A stretch of DNA of 24,496 bases, taken from RGIG995 sp045603745 (GTDB taxonomy: Bacteria > Bacillota > Clostridia > Oscillospirales > UBA644). The stretch covers positions 1 to 24,496 of the forward strand of contig JAZUMQ010000051.1 in NCBI GenBank assembly GCA_045603745.1. The letters are read 5' to 3'. The translations under genes were made by a program, and so were the position numbers. The notes under the pieces were generated by a model, which saw only the letters and a program-made list of their open reading frames with translations, ran no database searches and was not told the origin of the DNA. Positions 12,575 through 20,789 of the stretch are shown piece after piece (within the stretch, counting starts at the first letter, position 1; the number at the start of each line of letters is the position of its first letter).

Positions 12575-14869
12575 ATGATCTTACGGGAATCCCACATCGC
12601 ATCGGCAGACGGAAACATTTTGGTGAAGGTCTGCGAGCACTCCCTTTCTCCGGAAGAAAAAGATCTTTCTCTCCCTTCCCGATCGGAGATCGAATTGGTT
12701 CGGATCCAGTCCGGGAACGGAATCTGCCTTTCGGACAAGTCTGAGGCAGACGCTATTCCGGGGGATTTGTTTGTGTTTCCGGGGCACGCCGCCCATTCGT
12801 TTCGAGCAACGGAACCGGAATTTCGTTTTTTGCAGATCCGCTTTGATCCTCGCTTTATTTGGGACGGCGCCGAAGGTTCTTACGATTTTCGTTGCGTTTC
12901 TTTTCTTCTTCGCCCCACCGCCGGCATCTCTGCTCGGTTGCCTCGTGCCAACCCTGTAAACGCTACCGTGGGCGGATTGATGGAGCGTATCGCCGCCTCC
13001 GTATCGGAGGAAGAACCCTTTTCCGATTTGGAAGCCCGGGCGTTGACCATGCAGGTTTTGACCCTTTTGCTTCGCCATTACGATTACCCTGATCGTAATC
13101 GCCCCGACCGGGAACGTACCGTTTCCGACGTAGAACGGGGGCTTCGATATATCAATGCCAATTTCCGAGAAAATCTTTCCGTAGACGATGCCGCCGAGGC
13201 ATCGGGTATGAGTAAAAGTTATTTCATGAAAGTTTTTCGGGACTTAAACGGCGTATCTCCCTGGGAATACGTCTTGCTCAAGCGGGTAGCTTATGCTACA
13301 ACGCTTTTAAAAAATACGAAAGTTTCCGTGCTGGACGTTGCAATGCAGTGCGGATTCAATACAAAATCCAGCTTTAACCGCGCCTTTCGTCGGGTCATGA
13401 AAACGTCCCCTGCCCAGTACCGGACGGCGGTGTGGAACAGCGAAGGATATGGAGGGAATTTATTGAAACAGTATCATCTCGCCGTCGATCTCGGAGCTTC
13501 CAGCGGCCGATTGATCTTAGGCGGCCTGGAAAACGGCAAAATCGTTCTCGAAGAGGTCTACCGCTTTGAAAACAACGTCGTTCGCCGGGACGGACACCTC
13601 TGCTGGGATTATGACCGGCTCTTTACCCAAATCGTTAACGGTCTTCGCCATTGTAAGGACATCGGAAAGATTCCTTCCACTATGGCAATCGATACTTGGG
13701 GGGTGGATTACGCCCTTCTCGACGAGAAAGACCGCCTGTTAGGGGAGACCTACGCCTACCGGGATAATCGCACTGTCGGAATTCCGGAAAAATTCTTTGA
13801 GCTGATGTCGGAAGAAGAATTATATCAACGCACCGGTTGTCAGGCACAGGCGATCAACACGCTGTTCCAGTTGTATGAAACCAAACTTCGGGAACCGGAA
13901 ATTGCCGCCCGCACCAAAACCTTCCTCATGCTCCCCGAATATCTCAACTTCTTGTTGACCGGGGTGAAGATGAACGAATATACCAACTGCTCCACCACCA
14001 ATATGCTCAACTGTACCACCGGCACTTGGGACGAGAAAGTTTTGGATCTGATCGGATTTCCGAAAGAAGCCTTTGGCACCGTCCATCAACCCTGCCGGGA
14101 AGTGGGCGTTTTAAAAGACGAAATTGCGGAAAAGGTCGGGTTCTCCTGTCGGGTTATCTTGGCAGCAAGTCACGATACCGCCGCCGCCGTTTTGGCAGTT
14201 CCTACCACCAAAGAAAACGTGGTGTATATTTCCAGCGGTACTTGGTCGATCTTCGGGACGGAATTGGATCGCGCCATCACGTCCAAAGCCGGCTTTGAAG
14301 CTGATTTTACCAACGAAGGTTCTTGCGGAGGTCGGATCCGTTATCTTCGCAATATCAACGGAATGTGGTTCGTTCAGTCGGTTCGCCGAGAATTGGATAA
14401 AAAATATTCCTTCGGTCAGCTAGCGGATATGGCTGCGGAAGCCAAGGATTTCCCCTCGGTAGTCGATGTTTGCGATCCTCGCTTCCTTGCCCCCGAAAGT
14501 ATGATTACCGAAATTAAAGAATATTGCCGAGATTCCGGTCAGCCCGTTCCTTCGACCGTCGGAGAAATCATGCAAGCCATTTATTCCGGACTTTCCACCG
14601 CTTATGCCAAGTATTTCCGCCTGCTTCAGGAAATCACCGGTCAGCCCGTGGATTGTATTAATATCGTCGGTGGCGGCAGCCGGGACGAATATCTGGATCA
14701 TATGACCGCAAAATTCTGCGGCGTTCCTGTCCTTGCCGGACCTACCGAATGTTCTTCTACCGGAAATATTTTGGCACAGATGATCTGTGAAGGCGTCTTT
14801 ACTGACATCGCTTCTGCCCGCCAGGCAGTTGCCGATAGTTTTGAATTGAAAGAATACAAAGGAGAATGA
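12575..14869 (+). CDS. rhaB: AraC-family regulator fused in frame to rhamnulokinase
   Basis: A single frame encodes 764 aa. Residues about 1-140 look like the cupin sensor of AraC regulators (GDLFVFPGHAAHSFRA). Residues about 182-283 are the double helix-turn-helix (LSVDDAAEASGMSKSYFMKVFRD; VSVLDVAMQCGFNTKSSFNRAF). After a linker of about 13 residues comes a full rhamnulokinase (about 297-764), an ATP-dependent sugar kinase making L-rhamnulose-1-phosphate. Its motifs are VDLGASSGR, DTWGVDYALLD, SHDTAAAV, SSGTWS and GGGSRDEYL. At the junction GGAGG (13451-13455) precedes an in-frame TTG (13463) by 7 bases; starting there gives 468 aa (MKQYHLAVD...), the normal RhaB length. So the locus may make a fusion, a free kinase, or both. 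The ATG at 12575 follows a weak AAAGAAG and fits the proximal promoter. It overlaps nothing and is followed one base later by rhaA. Confidence 0.9.
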   Translation: MILRESHIASADGNILVKVCEHSLSPEEKDLSLPSRSEIELVRIQSGNGICLSDKSEADAIPGDLFVFPGHAAHSFRATEPEFRFLQIRFDPRFIWDGAEGSYDFRCVSFLLRPTAGISARLPRANPVNATVGGLMERIAASVSEEEPFSDLEARALTMQVLTLLLRHYDYPDRNRPDRERTVSDVERGLRYINANFRENLSVDDAAEASGMSKSYFMKVFRDLNGVSPWEYVLLKRVAYATTLLKNTKVSVLDVAMQCGFNTKSSFNRAFRRVMKTSPAQYRTAVWNSEGYGGNLLKQYHLAVDLGASSGRLILGGLENGKIVLEEVYRFENNVVRRDGHLCWDYDRLFTQIVNGLRHCKDIGKIPSTMAIDTWGVDYALLDEKDRLLGETYAYRDNRTVGIPEKFFELMSEEELYQRTGCQAQAINTLFQLYETKLREPEIAARTKTFLMLPEYLNFLLTGVKMNEYTNCSTTNMLNCTTGTWDEKVLDLIGFPKEAFGTVHQPCREVGVLKDEIAEKVGFSCRVILAASHDTAAAVLAVPTTKENVVYISSGTWSIFGTELDRAITSKAGFEADFTNEGSCGGRIRYLRNINGMWFVQSVRRELDKKYSFGQLADMAAEAKDFPSVVDVCDPRFLAPESMITEIKEYCRDSGQPVPSTVGEIMQAIYSGLSTAYAKYFRLLQEITGQPVDCINIVGGGSRDEYLDHMTAKFCGVPVLAGPTECSSTGNILAQMICEGVFTDIASARQAVADSFELKEYKGE
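13451..13465 (+). promoter_or_regulatory. Internal ribosome binding site and TTG start for free rhamnulokinase
   Basis: GGAGG at 13451-13455 and an in-frame TTG at 13463-13465, spaced 7 bases apart, sit exactly where rhamnulokinase homologues begin. The site is stronger than the AAAGAAG before the AraC domain. It probably allows separate kinase synthesis from the same message. Confidence 0.65.
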
Positions 14870-14870
14870 G

Positions 14871-16106
14871 ATGAACCGTTACGAAAGTGCAAAAGAACAA
14901 TACCTTTCCCTTGGCATTGATCCTGAAAAAGCATTGGAAACCTTGAAAAACATTCCCGTCAGTATGCATTGCTGGCAGGGAGATGACGTCCTCGGTTTCG
15001 ATAGCCCCGCCGGACTTTCCGGAGGGATTCAGACTACCGGAAATTATCCCGGACGTGCTCGTACCCCCGAAGAATTGATGGCAGATTTGGAAGAAGCTTA
15101 TAAAATCATTCCCGGAAAAAAACGCCTCAATCTTCACGCTTCTTATGCTATTTTTGACGGCGAACCTGTCGATCGGGACGCCCTCGAACCCAAACATTTT
15201 GCTAAATGGGTGGAATTTGCCAAAAAACATAATGTCGGTTTGGACTTTAATCCCACCTATTTTTCCCACCCCTTAGCAGCAGACGGTTTAACCCTCTCCC
15301 ACCCCAAGGAAGAAATTCGTAATTTCTGGATTCGTCATGGAATTGCCTGCCGTCGCATTGCCGCCTACTTTGCCAAAGAACTGAATACCCATTGTTTGGT
15401 CAACGTTTGGATCCCCGACGGTTATAAGGATATTCCCGCCGACCGTCTCGGTCCTCGTATGCGCCTGAAAGAAAGCTTGGATCAGATCTTTTCCGAAAAG
15501 TTGGAAGGCGTTGTGGATTGCGTAGAAAGTAAAGTTTTCGGTATCGGTGTGGAATCTTACACCGTTGGTTCTGGAGAATTTTACGTCTCTTACGCCGCTT
15601 CCCACCCCGGCGTTTATTACCTTTTGGATAACGGTCACTTCCACCCTACGGAAGTGGTCAGCGATAAGATCCCCGCGTTGTTGCCTTTCTTTGATAAGAT
15701 TCCTCTCCATGTCTCTCGCCCCGTTCGTTGGGATTCCGACCACGTGGTCATCTTCGACGACGAACTCAAAGAGATTGCAAAGGAAATCGTTCGTAACGAC
15801 GCTACCGAAAAGGTTCTTATCGGTCTGGACTTCTTCGATGCCAGCATCAACCGGATCGCCGCATGGGTTGTCGGTACTCGCAATATGCAGAAAGCCCTTT
15901 TGTTTGCCCTGCTGCAGCCCGATTTAAAGGTGGCTCAGGACGAAGGTAATTTCACCGAAATTTTGGTTCGCTCGGAAGAAGCAAAGACCTTGCCCTTTGG
16001 CGATGTTTGGGCAGAATATTGCCGCAGAAACAACGTTCCCGAAGGAGTCGAGTGGCTTGCTCAGGTTCGTGAATACGAGAAAAACGTTCTCTTGAAACGT
16101 GTTTGA
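14871..16106 (+). CDS. rhaA: L-rhamnose isomerase
   Basis: A 411-aa TIM-barrel metal-dependent isomerase converting L-rhamnose to L-rhamnulose in the cytosol, close to the usual 410-420 aa. Recognisable segments are MHCWQGDDVLGFD, GGIQTTGNYPGRARTPEEL, GLDFNPTYFSHP, DNGHFHPTEVVSDK, WDSDHVVIFDD and LIGLDFFDASINR. These carry the conserved Asp, Glu and His metal ligands. The ATG is one base after the kinase stop codon, and AAGGAG (14859-14864) lies in the end of the kinase gene, so the two are translationally coupled. Second gene of the rha operon. Confidence 0.97.
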   Translation: MNRYESAKEQYLSLGIDPEKALETLKNIPVSMHCWQGDDVLGFDSPAGLSGGIQTTGNYPGRARTPEELMADLEEAYKIIPGKKRLNLHASYAIFDGEPVDRDALEPKHFAKWVEFAKKHNVGLDFNPTYFSHPLAADGLTLSHPKEEIRNFWIRHGIACRRIAAYFAKELNTHCLVNVWIPDGYKDIPADRLGPRMRLKESLDQIFSEKLEGVVDCVESKVFGIGVESYTVGSGEFYVSYAASHPGVYYLLDNGHFHPTEVVSDKIPALLPFFDKIPLHVSRPVRWDSDHVVIFDDELKEIAKEIVRNDATEKVLIGLDFFDASINRIAAWVVGTRNMQKALLFALLQPDLKVAQDEGNFTEILVRSEEAKTLPFGDVWAEYCRRNNVPEGVEWLAQVREYEKNVLLKRV

Positions 16107-16126
16107 TAAATTGGAGGAAATGAATT

Positions 16127-16951
16127 ATGGCTACGATTTTTGATACCGAAGTAATGCAGGGCTTTATCCGTCTTGGAAACGAAGGCTGGAAACAAGGCTG
16201 GCACGAACGCAACGGCGGAAACCTTACTTATCGCATGAAGACGGAAGAAGTGGAAGATTGCCGTCCCTATTTCTACGCTCCCGGCGAATGGATTTCTTTG
16301 GGACTTACCGTCGCAAATTTGGGCGGAGAATATTTTCTGACCACCGGGACCGGTAAATTCTTCCAGAACTTTACCGTATCTCCCGAACTGGCCATCGGCA
16401 TTGCCGAAATCAACGAAACGGGCGACGCTTACCGCTTGGTTTGGGGGCTGAACGAAGGGAAAGACCGTCCCACCAGCGAATTCCCCAGCCACTTGATGAA
16501 CCATTCCGTCAAAAAAGCGGCAAACCCCGATTACCGTACCATTTACCACTGTCACCCCATTGGCGTCATCGCCCTGACCTTTATCCTTCCCTTGGATAAT
16601 AAAACCTTCTCTCGCGCTTTGTGGAGCACCATGACCGAATGCCCCATCATCTTTCCCCACGGTGTCGCCGTCATTGATTGGATGATGCCCGGAAGTTTGG
16701 AAATCGCCAAGGTCACCAGCGAATACATGAAGGAATACGATGTTGCCATCTGGGCTCACCACGGTATTTTTGCCGCCAGCACCGATTTCGACAATACCTT
16801 TGGACTAATGCATACCGTCGAGAAATCCGCTCAGATCTACTTGAACATTCTGCATACCGGAAAACCCATTCTGCAGACCATCACCAAAGAACAATTCCTC
16901 GCCATCGAAAAAGATTTCAAGATTACTTTGAATCACGATTTCTTGGACTGA
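16127..16951 (+). CDS. rhaD: Rhamnulose-1-phosphate aldolase
   Basis: A 274-aa class II zinc aldolase, the same length as the E. coli enzyme. It splits L-rhamnulose-1-phosphate into dihydroxyacetone phosphate and L-lactaldehyde. The signature RNGGNLTYR is at 28-36 and TTGTGKFFQN at 72-81. Zinc ligands H141 and H143 (HCHPIGV) and H212 (AHHGIF) match the E. coli numbering, with a catalytic-type Glu in SEF at 118. GGAGG (16113-16117) precedes the ATG by 9 bases. It is 20 bases after rhaA and last in the operon, followed by a strong terminator. No lactaldehyde reductase or rhamnose transporter follows. Confidence 0.97.
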   Translation: MATIFDTEVMQGFIRLGNEGWKQGWHERNGGNLTYRMKTEEVEDCRPYFYAPGEWISLGLTVANLGGEYFLTTGTGKFFQNFTVSPELAIGIAEINETGDAYRLVWGLNEGKDRPTSEFPSHLMNHSVKKAANPDYRTIYHCHPIGVIALTFILPLDNKTFSRALWSTMTECPIIFPHGVAVIDWMMPGSLEIAKVTSEYMKEYDVAIWAHHGIFAASTDFDNTFGLMHTVEKSAQIYLNILHTGKPILQTITKEQFLAIEKDFKITLNHDFLD

Positions 16952-16971
16952 TTTAGCGTGTAAGAAGAATT

Positions 16972-17000
16972 TCTCCCCGGATCTTCTCGATTCGGGGAGA
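16972..17000 (+). terminator. Terminator of the rhamnose operon
   Basis: A 12-bp stem TCTCCCCGGATC (16972-16983) / GATTCGGGGAGA (16989-17000) with one G-U pair and a 5-base loop, followed by TTATTTTG. Confidence 0.85.
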
Positions 17001-17049
17001 TTATTTTGCAAATATTTTGTGAAATATTTCTTTCAACTTTCTTTCCCTA

Positions 17050-17078
17050 TTGCAATTTTTTGGATCCTGTAGTAAAAT
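17050..17078 (+). promoter_or_regulatory. Promoter of galT-radC
   Basis: TTGCAA (17050-17055), 17-bp spacer, TAAAAT (17073-17078). A purine-rich stretch follows. This makes galT independent of the rha operon. Confidence 0.6.
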
Positions 17079-17116
17079 AAGGAAGGAGTATTTGTAAGGA
17101 TAAGGAATGAAGCACC

Positions 17117-18613
17117 ATGATCAACAGAAGCATCAAAGAATTAGTTGGATACGCCGTCGGTAAGGGGTTGATACAACCCTGCGATACAGCTTGGGCGATC
17201 AATCGTATTTTGGAAGTCATGCAGTTGGACGAATATGTGGACGTAGAATTGACCGACGAGCCCCAACACTTGGAAAAAATCTTAGAGGCGTTAATCGAAA
17301 ATGCCGCCGCCCGGGGAATTATCGACGGAGACAGCATTGTTCAAAGGGATTTATTTGATACCAAACTGATGGGAGTTCTCACTCCGCCCCCCTCTCAAGT
17401 CATTTCCAAATTCCAAGCGGATTACGCTATTTCTCCTAAAACCGCCACCGATAATTATTACCGCTTCAGCGGAGATACCGATTATATTCGCCGTTATCGG
17501 ATTTCCAAAGATCTGAAATGGGTTACCCATACGGAATACGGAGACCTGGATATTACCATAAACCTTTCCAAACCGGAAAAGGATCCCAAAGCTATCGCTG
17601 CCGCAAAGAAGGCTCCTCAATCTTCTTACCCCAAGTGTCTTCTCTGTCGGGAAAACGAAGGATATGCCGGTCGTTTGAATTCTCCCGCCCGCCAAAATCA
17701 CCGCATCATTCCCCTGAAAATTGACGGAAATCGCTGGTTCGTCCAGTATTCTCCTTATTCGTATTATAATGAACATTGTATCGTCTTCAACGGAGAACAC
17801 ACTCCCATGAAGATCGACCGTTCGGTTTTTGCCAAACTTTTTGATTTCGTAACCCAATTCCCTCATTATTTTATCGGCTCCAATGCGGATCTTCCCATCG
17901 TTGGAGGTTCCATTCTGAGCCACGAACACTTCCAAGGGGGAAATTACGATTTCGCTATGGCAAAAGCTCCTATTGAAAAGGAATTTTCCTTCCCCGGCTT
18001 TGATAACGTCCGCGCCGGAATCCTTCGCTGGCCTATGTCGGTTATTCGTTTGTCTTGTGAAGATTCCGAAACTCTTGTAGACCTTGCAGATCGGATCCTT
18101 ACTTGCTGGAGAGGATATACCGATGCAAATGCTATGATCTTTGCCATGACCGACGGAGAACCCCACAATACCATCACCCCCATCGCTCGTATGCGGGACG
18201 GCCGCTATGAATTGGATCTGGTTCTCCGGAACAACATTACCACCCCCGAACACCCCGACGGTCTTTATCACCCTCACGCTTCCTTACATCACATCAAAAA
18301 GGAAAATATCGGCTTGATCGAGGTCATGGGCCTTGCGGTTCTGCCTTCCCGGCTGAAGACGGAAATGGCGGCGGTTGCCGATGCCATTCTTACCGGCGCC
18401 GATCTTCGCGCCAATCCTTTGACTGCTACCCACGCCGATTGGGTGGAAGAATTCTTGCCCCGCTATCCGAAGGTCACCGCCGAAAACGTGGATACGATCC
18501 TTCACCACGAAATCGGAGTCGTGTTTAATCTTGTCTTGGAAGATGCCGGCGTTTATAAATGTACCGAGCAGGGAAGACAAGATTTTATGCAATTCTTAAA
18601 AAACGTAAAATAA
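17117..18613 (+). CDS. galT: UDP-glucose--hexose-1-phosphate uridylyltransferase, Firmicutes type
   Basis: A 498-aa GalT of the class 2 type typical of Bacillota, longer than the roughly 350-aa enterobacterial form. It moves UMP between UDP-glucose and galactose-1-phosphate in the Leloir pathway. The N-terminal helical region (INRSIKELVGYAVGKGLIQPCDTAWAIN) is characteristic of this class. KCLLCRENEGYAGR is at about 174-187, and the active-site SHEHFQGG is at 268-275, with H269 and H271. The ATG at 17117 has AAGGA (17102-17106) 10 bases upstream; an out-of-frame ATG at 17107 is ignored. galK and galE are not nearby. A radC-family gene follows after 10 bases, and may be co-transcribed. Confidence 0.95.
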   Translation: MINRSIKELVGYAVGKGLIQPCDTAWAINRILEVMQLDEYVDVELTDEPQHLEKILEALIENAAARGIIDGDSIVQRDLFDTKLMGVLTPPPSQVISKFQADYAISPKTATDNYYRFSGDTDYIRRYRISKDLKWVTHTEYGDLDITINLSKPEKDPKAIAAAKKAPQSSYPKCLLCRENEGYAGRLNSPARQNHRIIPLKIDGNRWFVQYSPYSYYNEHCIVFNGEHTPMKIDRSVFAKLFDFVTQFPHYFIGSNADLPIVGGSILSHEHFQGGNYDFAMAKAPIEKEFSFPGFDNVRAGILRWPMSVIRLSCEDSETLVDLADRILTCWRGYTDANAMIFAMTDGEPHNTITPIARMRDGRYELDLVLRNNITTPEHPDGLYHPHASLHHIKKENIGLIEVMGLAVLPSRLKTEMAAVADAILTGADLRANPLTATHADWVEEFLPRYPKVTAENVDTILHHEIGVVFNLVLEDAGVYKCTEQGRQDFMQFLKNVK

Positions 18614-18623
18614 GGAATTTATC

Positions 18624-19442
18624 ATGCCTTTGAAACATTCTCACGGTGGGCACCGCTCTCGATTGCGTGCTCGCTTCCGGAAGACCCCCGATAGTTTGGA
18701 AGATCACGAGTTGTTGGAATTGCTTCTCTTTTATGCAATTCCTCAAAAGGATACCAATCCCATCGCCCATGATCTTTTGCAACGGTTCGGTTCTCTTTCT
18801 GGTGTTCTGAATGCAACTCTTACTAATATTTCTCAGGTTCCCGGTATGGGAGAAACGTCGTCTCAGTTGTTTCCCGTGATATTGGAATTAAATCGCCGTT
18901 ATCTTCGGGAGCAACTTTCCAAAGATCCTCCGAAAGCCTATACTCCGGAATACGTGGGTGGAGTTTGTCTCTCCAAGTTCTTTGAAAAGACCGAAGAACA
19001 CGTTTGGGTATTGGTGCTAAATTCCCGCTATGACTTAGTCGCAGAGCTGGAAATCGGTGTCGGCGATTTTTCTTCTGCACCCATCAATACCGTTCAATTG
19101 TCCGGATTAATCAATCAATATAAGAATTGCTTTTTTGTTATCGCTCATAATCACCCCTCCGGAATCGCTCTCCCTTCCGAGGCGGATTATAAAACCACCG
19201 ATTTCTTGCGGGTATTCATTGCCGATAGCGGCGGAAGAATGTTGGATCATCTGATCTTTGACGGCAGAGGAGACTTCGTTTCTTTGGGTGACAGTAATCA
19301 ATTGAATGGTGAAAATCGCTATTATTATGAGGTTCATCAAGTGGAAGACGAGTGCTCCGGAGACCTTCGGTTCGTCTTTACCAGAACACCCCTTGTGGCG
19401 GATATTATGACAAAAAAACAAACTTTAGACAGGAAGCCTTGA
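18624..19442 (+). CDS. radC: RadC/JAB-domain family protein
   Basis: A 272-aa RadC-family protein. It has an N-terminal helix-hairpin-helix-like region (GHRSRLRARF, LEDHELLELLLFYAIP, FGSLSGVL, VPGMGETSS at about 10-75). A JAB/MPN metalloprotease-like domain at about 105-225 carries the JAMM motif HNHPSGIALPSEAD with all zinc ligands. RadC was once linked to DNA repair but its cellular role is not settled; JAB domains usually remove modifiers or cleave peptides. The last 35 or so residues (EDECSGDLRFVFTRTPLVAD onward) extend past the JAB core. The ATG follows TAAGGA overlapping the galT stop. The rplJ promoter -35 box overlaps the radC stop codon. Confidence 0.9.
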   Translation: MPLKHSHGGHRSRLRARFRKTPDSLEDHELLELLLFYAIPQKDTNPIAHDLLQRFGSLSGVLNATLTNISQVPGMGETSSQLFPVILELNRRYLREQLSKDPPKAYTPEYVGGVCLSKFFEKTEEHVWVLVLNSRYDLVAELEIGVGDFSSAPINTVQLSGLINQYKNCFFVIAHNHPSGIALPSEADYKTTDFLRVFIADSGGRMLDHLIFDGRGDFVSLGDSNQLNGENRYYYEVHQVEDECSGDLRFVFTRTPLVADIMTKKQTLDRKP

Positions 19443-19467
19443 CATTCCCCGCATTTTATGGTATAAT
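19439..19467 (+). promoter_or_regulatory. Consensus promoter of rplJ-rplL
   Basis: TTGACA (19439-19444), 17-bp spacer, TATAAT (19462-19467) preceded by TGG. The -35 overlaps the radC stop codon (19440-19442). Confidence 0.92.
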
Positions 19468-19473
19468 ACCCAA

Positions 19474-19593
19474 GTTCCTAAGACAATAGGTGCTTTATGC
19501 TGAAATATGCCTATCGAGGACGCAAAACAAAGTTCATAAGCCGAATGGCTTTTTGTGCTCTTTTGCCCTCATAGGTGCAGAAGAGCATTTTTT
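19474..19593 (+). ncRNA. Ribosomal protein L10 leader with attenuator terminator
   Basis: The leader of about 120 bases before rplJ matches the L10 leader pattern: AGACAATAGGTGCT, then TGCCTATCGAGGACGCAAA, then a terminator hairpin. The hairpin is TGCTCTTTTGC (19556-19566) / GCAGAAGAGCA (19577-19587), 11 pairs with one G-U, followed by six Ts (19588-19593). In this family excess L10-L12 complex binds the upstream kink-turn region and promotes termination, giving feedback on rplJ-rplL. The mechanism is known for the family; the call here is by sequence pattern. Confidence 0.88.
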
Positions 19594-19627
19594 ATTGTTG
19601 TCATGTCTTTTCTCGGAGGTGAAAATA

Positions 19628-20149
19628 ATGGCAAGTGAAAAGATTCTTGAATCCAAGAAGCAGGTCGTCAATCAGATCACCGATCGCATTCAAAATGCAA
19701 AGGCCGGTGTGTTCGTTGATTACAGCGGTATTAACGTCGCCGACGATACTCAGCTTCGCCGCGAACTTCGTGCTGCAGGCGTTGAGTACACCGTCGTCAA
19801 GAACACTCTGACGAAATTTGCGTTGAAGAACGTCGGCTACGATGCTCTTGACGTCCACATGGAGGGCACCACCGCATTGGCTACTTCTACCGACGATGTG
19901 GTCGCTCCCGCAAAGATTCTCTGCAAATACGCAAAGGATCACGAAAACTTCAAGATCAAAGCCGGCTTTTGTGAAGGCGAAGTAATGGACGAAAACGGCG
20001 TTAAGGCCCTGGCAGCAGTTCCTTCCAAGGAACAGTCTCTGGTCAACCTTATGTACGTTCTCCAGGCTTCTACCCGCAACCTGGCTGTGGTATTGAATCA
20101 GTACGCAGAAAAAATGGCAGAACCCGCTGCCGAAACCGCAGAAGCGTGA
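19628..20149 (+). CDS. rplJ: 50S ribosomal protein L10
   Basis: A 173-aa L10 (uL10), the base of the ribosomal stalk that carries L12 dimers and binds 23S rRNA. It begins ASEKILESKKQVVNQITDRIQNAKAGVFVDYSGINVADDTQLR, followed by YTVVKNTLTKFAL, both typical, and ends in an Ala/Glu-rich helix that binds L12. The start at 19628 was chosen because GGAGGT is at 19615-19620 and because longer starts would lie inside the L10 leader. rplL follows 54 bases later. rplK-rplA and rpoB-rpoC, the usual neighbours, are absent on both sides. Confidence 0.97.
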   Translation: MASEKILESKKQVVNQITDRIQNAKAGVFVDYSGINVADDTQLRRELRAAGVEYTVVKNTLTKFALKNVGYDALDVHMEGTTALATSTDDVVAPAKILCKYAKDHENFKIKAGFCEGEVMDENGVKALAAVPSKEQSLVNLMYVLQASTRNLAVVLNQYAEKMAEPAAETAEA

Positions 20150-20203
20150 GCATAATTATCATCACGCAAATTAAAAAACTTACTATTCAGGAGGAAATTT
20201 AAA

Positions 20204-20584
20204 ATGGCTAGCGAAAAGATCACTAACATTGTTGAAGAACTCAAGACCCTTACTATTATCGAAGTTGCTGAACTCGTTAAAGCAATCGAAGAAGAATTCG
20301 GCGTTTCTGCCGCTGCTGCAACTGTTGTTGCCGCTGCTCCCGCAGAAGGTGGCGCTGCTGCCGCTGCTGAAAAGGATGAATACGATGTCATCCTGACCGA
20401 TGTCGGCGAATCCAAGATGGGCGTTATCAAAGTCGTCCGTGAAATCACCGGCCTGGGTCTGAAAGAATCCAAGGAAATCGTTGACGGCGCTCCCAAGGCT
20501 GTCAAGGAAAAGGTTTCCAAGGCTGATGCCGATGCCGCTAAGGAAGCTCTCGAAGCTGCCGGCGCTAAGGTTGAACTGAAGTAA
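20204..20584 (+). CDS. rplL: 50S ribosomal protein L7/L12
   Basis: A 126-aa L12 (bL12), the flexible stalk protein that recruits translation GTPases. The N-terminal dimerisation helices (VEELKTLTIIEVAELVKAIEEEFGV) are followed by an Ala/Gly-rich hinge (about 38-58). The C-terminal domain has YDVILTDVGESKMGVIKVVREITGLGLKESKEIVDGAP and ends in GAKVELK. AGGAGG (20189-20194) is 9 bases before the ATG. It is co-transcribed with rplJ and ends at a strong terminator. Confidence 0.98.
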   Translation: MASEKITNIVEELKTLTIIEVAELVKAIEEEFGVSAAAATVVAAAPAEGGAAAAAEKDEYDVILTDVGESKMGVIKVVREITGLGLKESKEIVDGAPKAVKEKVSKADADAAKEALEAAGAKVELK

Positions 20585-20598
20585 TTTCACCTCATGCC

Positions 20599-20635
20599 AA
20601 AAACGGCACGATCGAATTTCGGTCGTGCCGTTTTT
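20599..20635 (+). terminator. Terminator of rplJ-rplL
   Basis: AAAAACGGCACGA (20599-20611) pairs with TCGTGCCGTTTTT (20623-20635), 13 bp with an 11-base loop and a T-run, 14 bases past the rplL stop. Confidence 0.92.
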
Positions 20636-20756
20636 AATTATGGACTACAAAAAGATATTTTTACCGTTTTTTTGCGTATTGACTCGAACTCTCACATAGT
20701 TGTAATTGAAAGAATTAGAACTAGCAGTTGAGATTATGGCTTTTTTTTTAAATCCA

Positions 20757-20785
20757 TTGACAAACAAAAGAGATCATGTTATAAT
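20757..20785 (+). promoter_or_regulatory. Consensus promoter of the barrel protein/PHP locus
   Basis: TTGACA (20757-20762), 17-bp spacer, TATAAT (20780-20785) preceded by TGT. Between the rplL terminator and this promoter (20636-20756) the DNA is A+T-rich and I see no gene. Confidence 0.88.
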
Positions 20786-20789
20786 GTAA

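Noticed and set aside
16061..16762. A 233-codon open frame opposite rhaD
   Set aside because: Shadow of rhaD, which has all its zinc ligands and a good start.
17351..18277. A 308-codon open frame opposite galT
   Set aside because: galT has clear family motifs in its frame; the opposite frame shows none and lacks a promoter or ribosome binding site.
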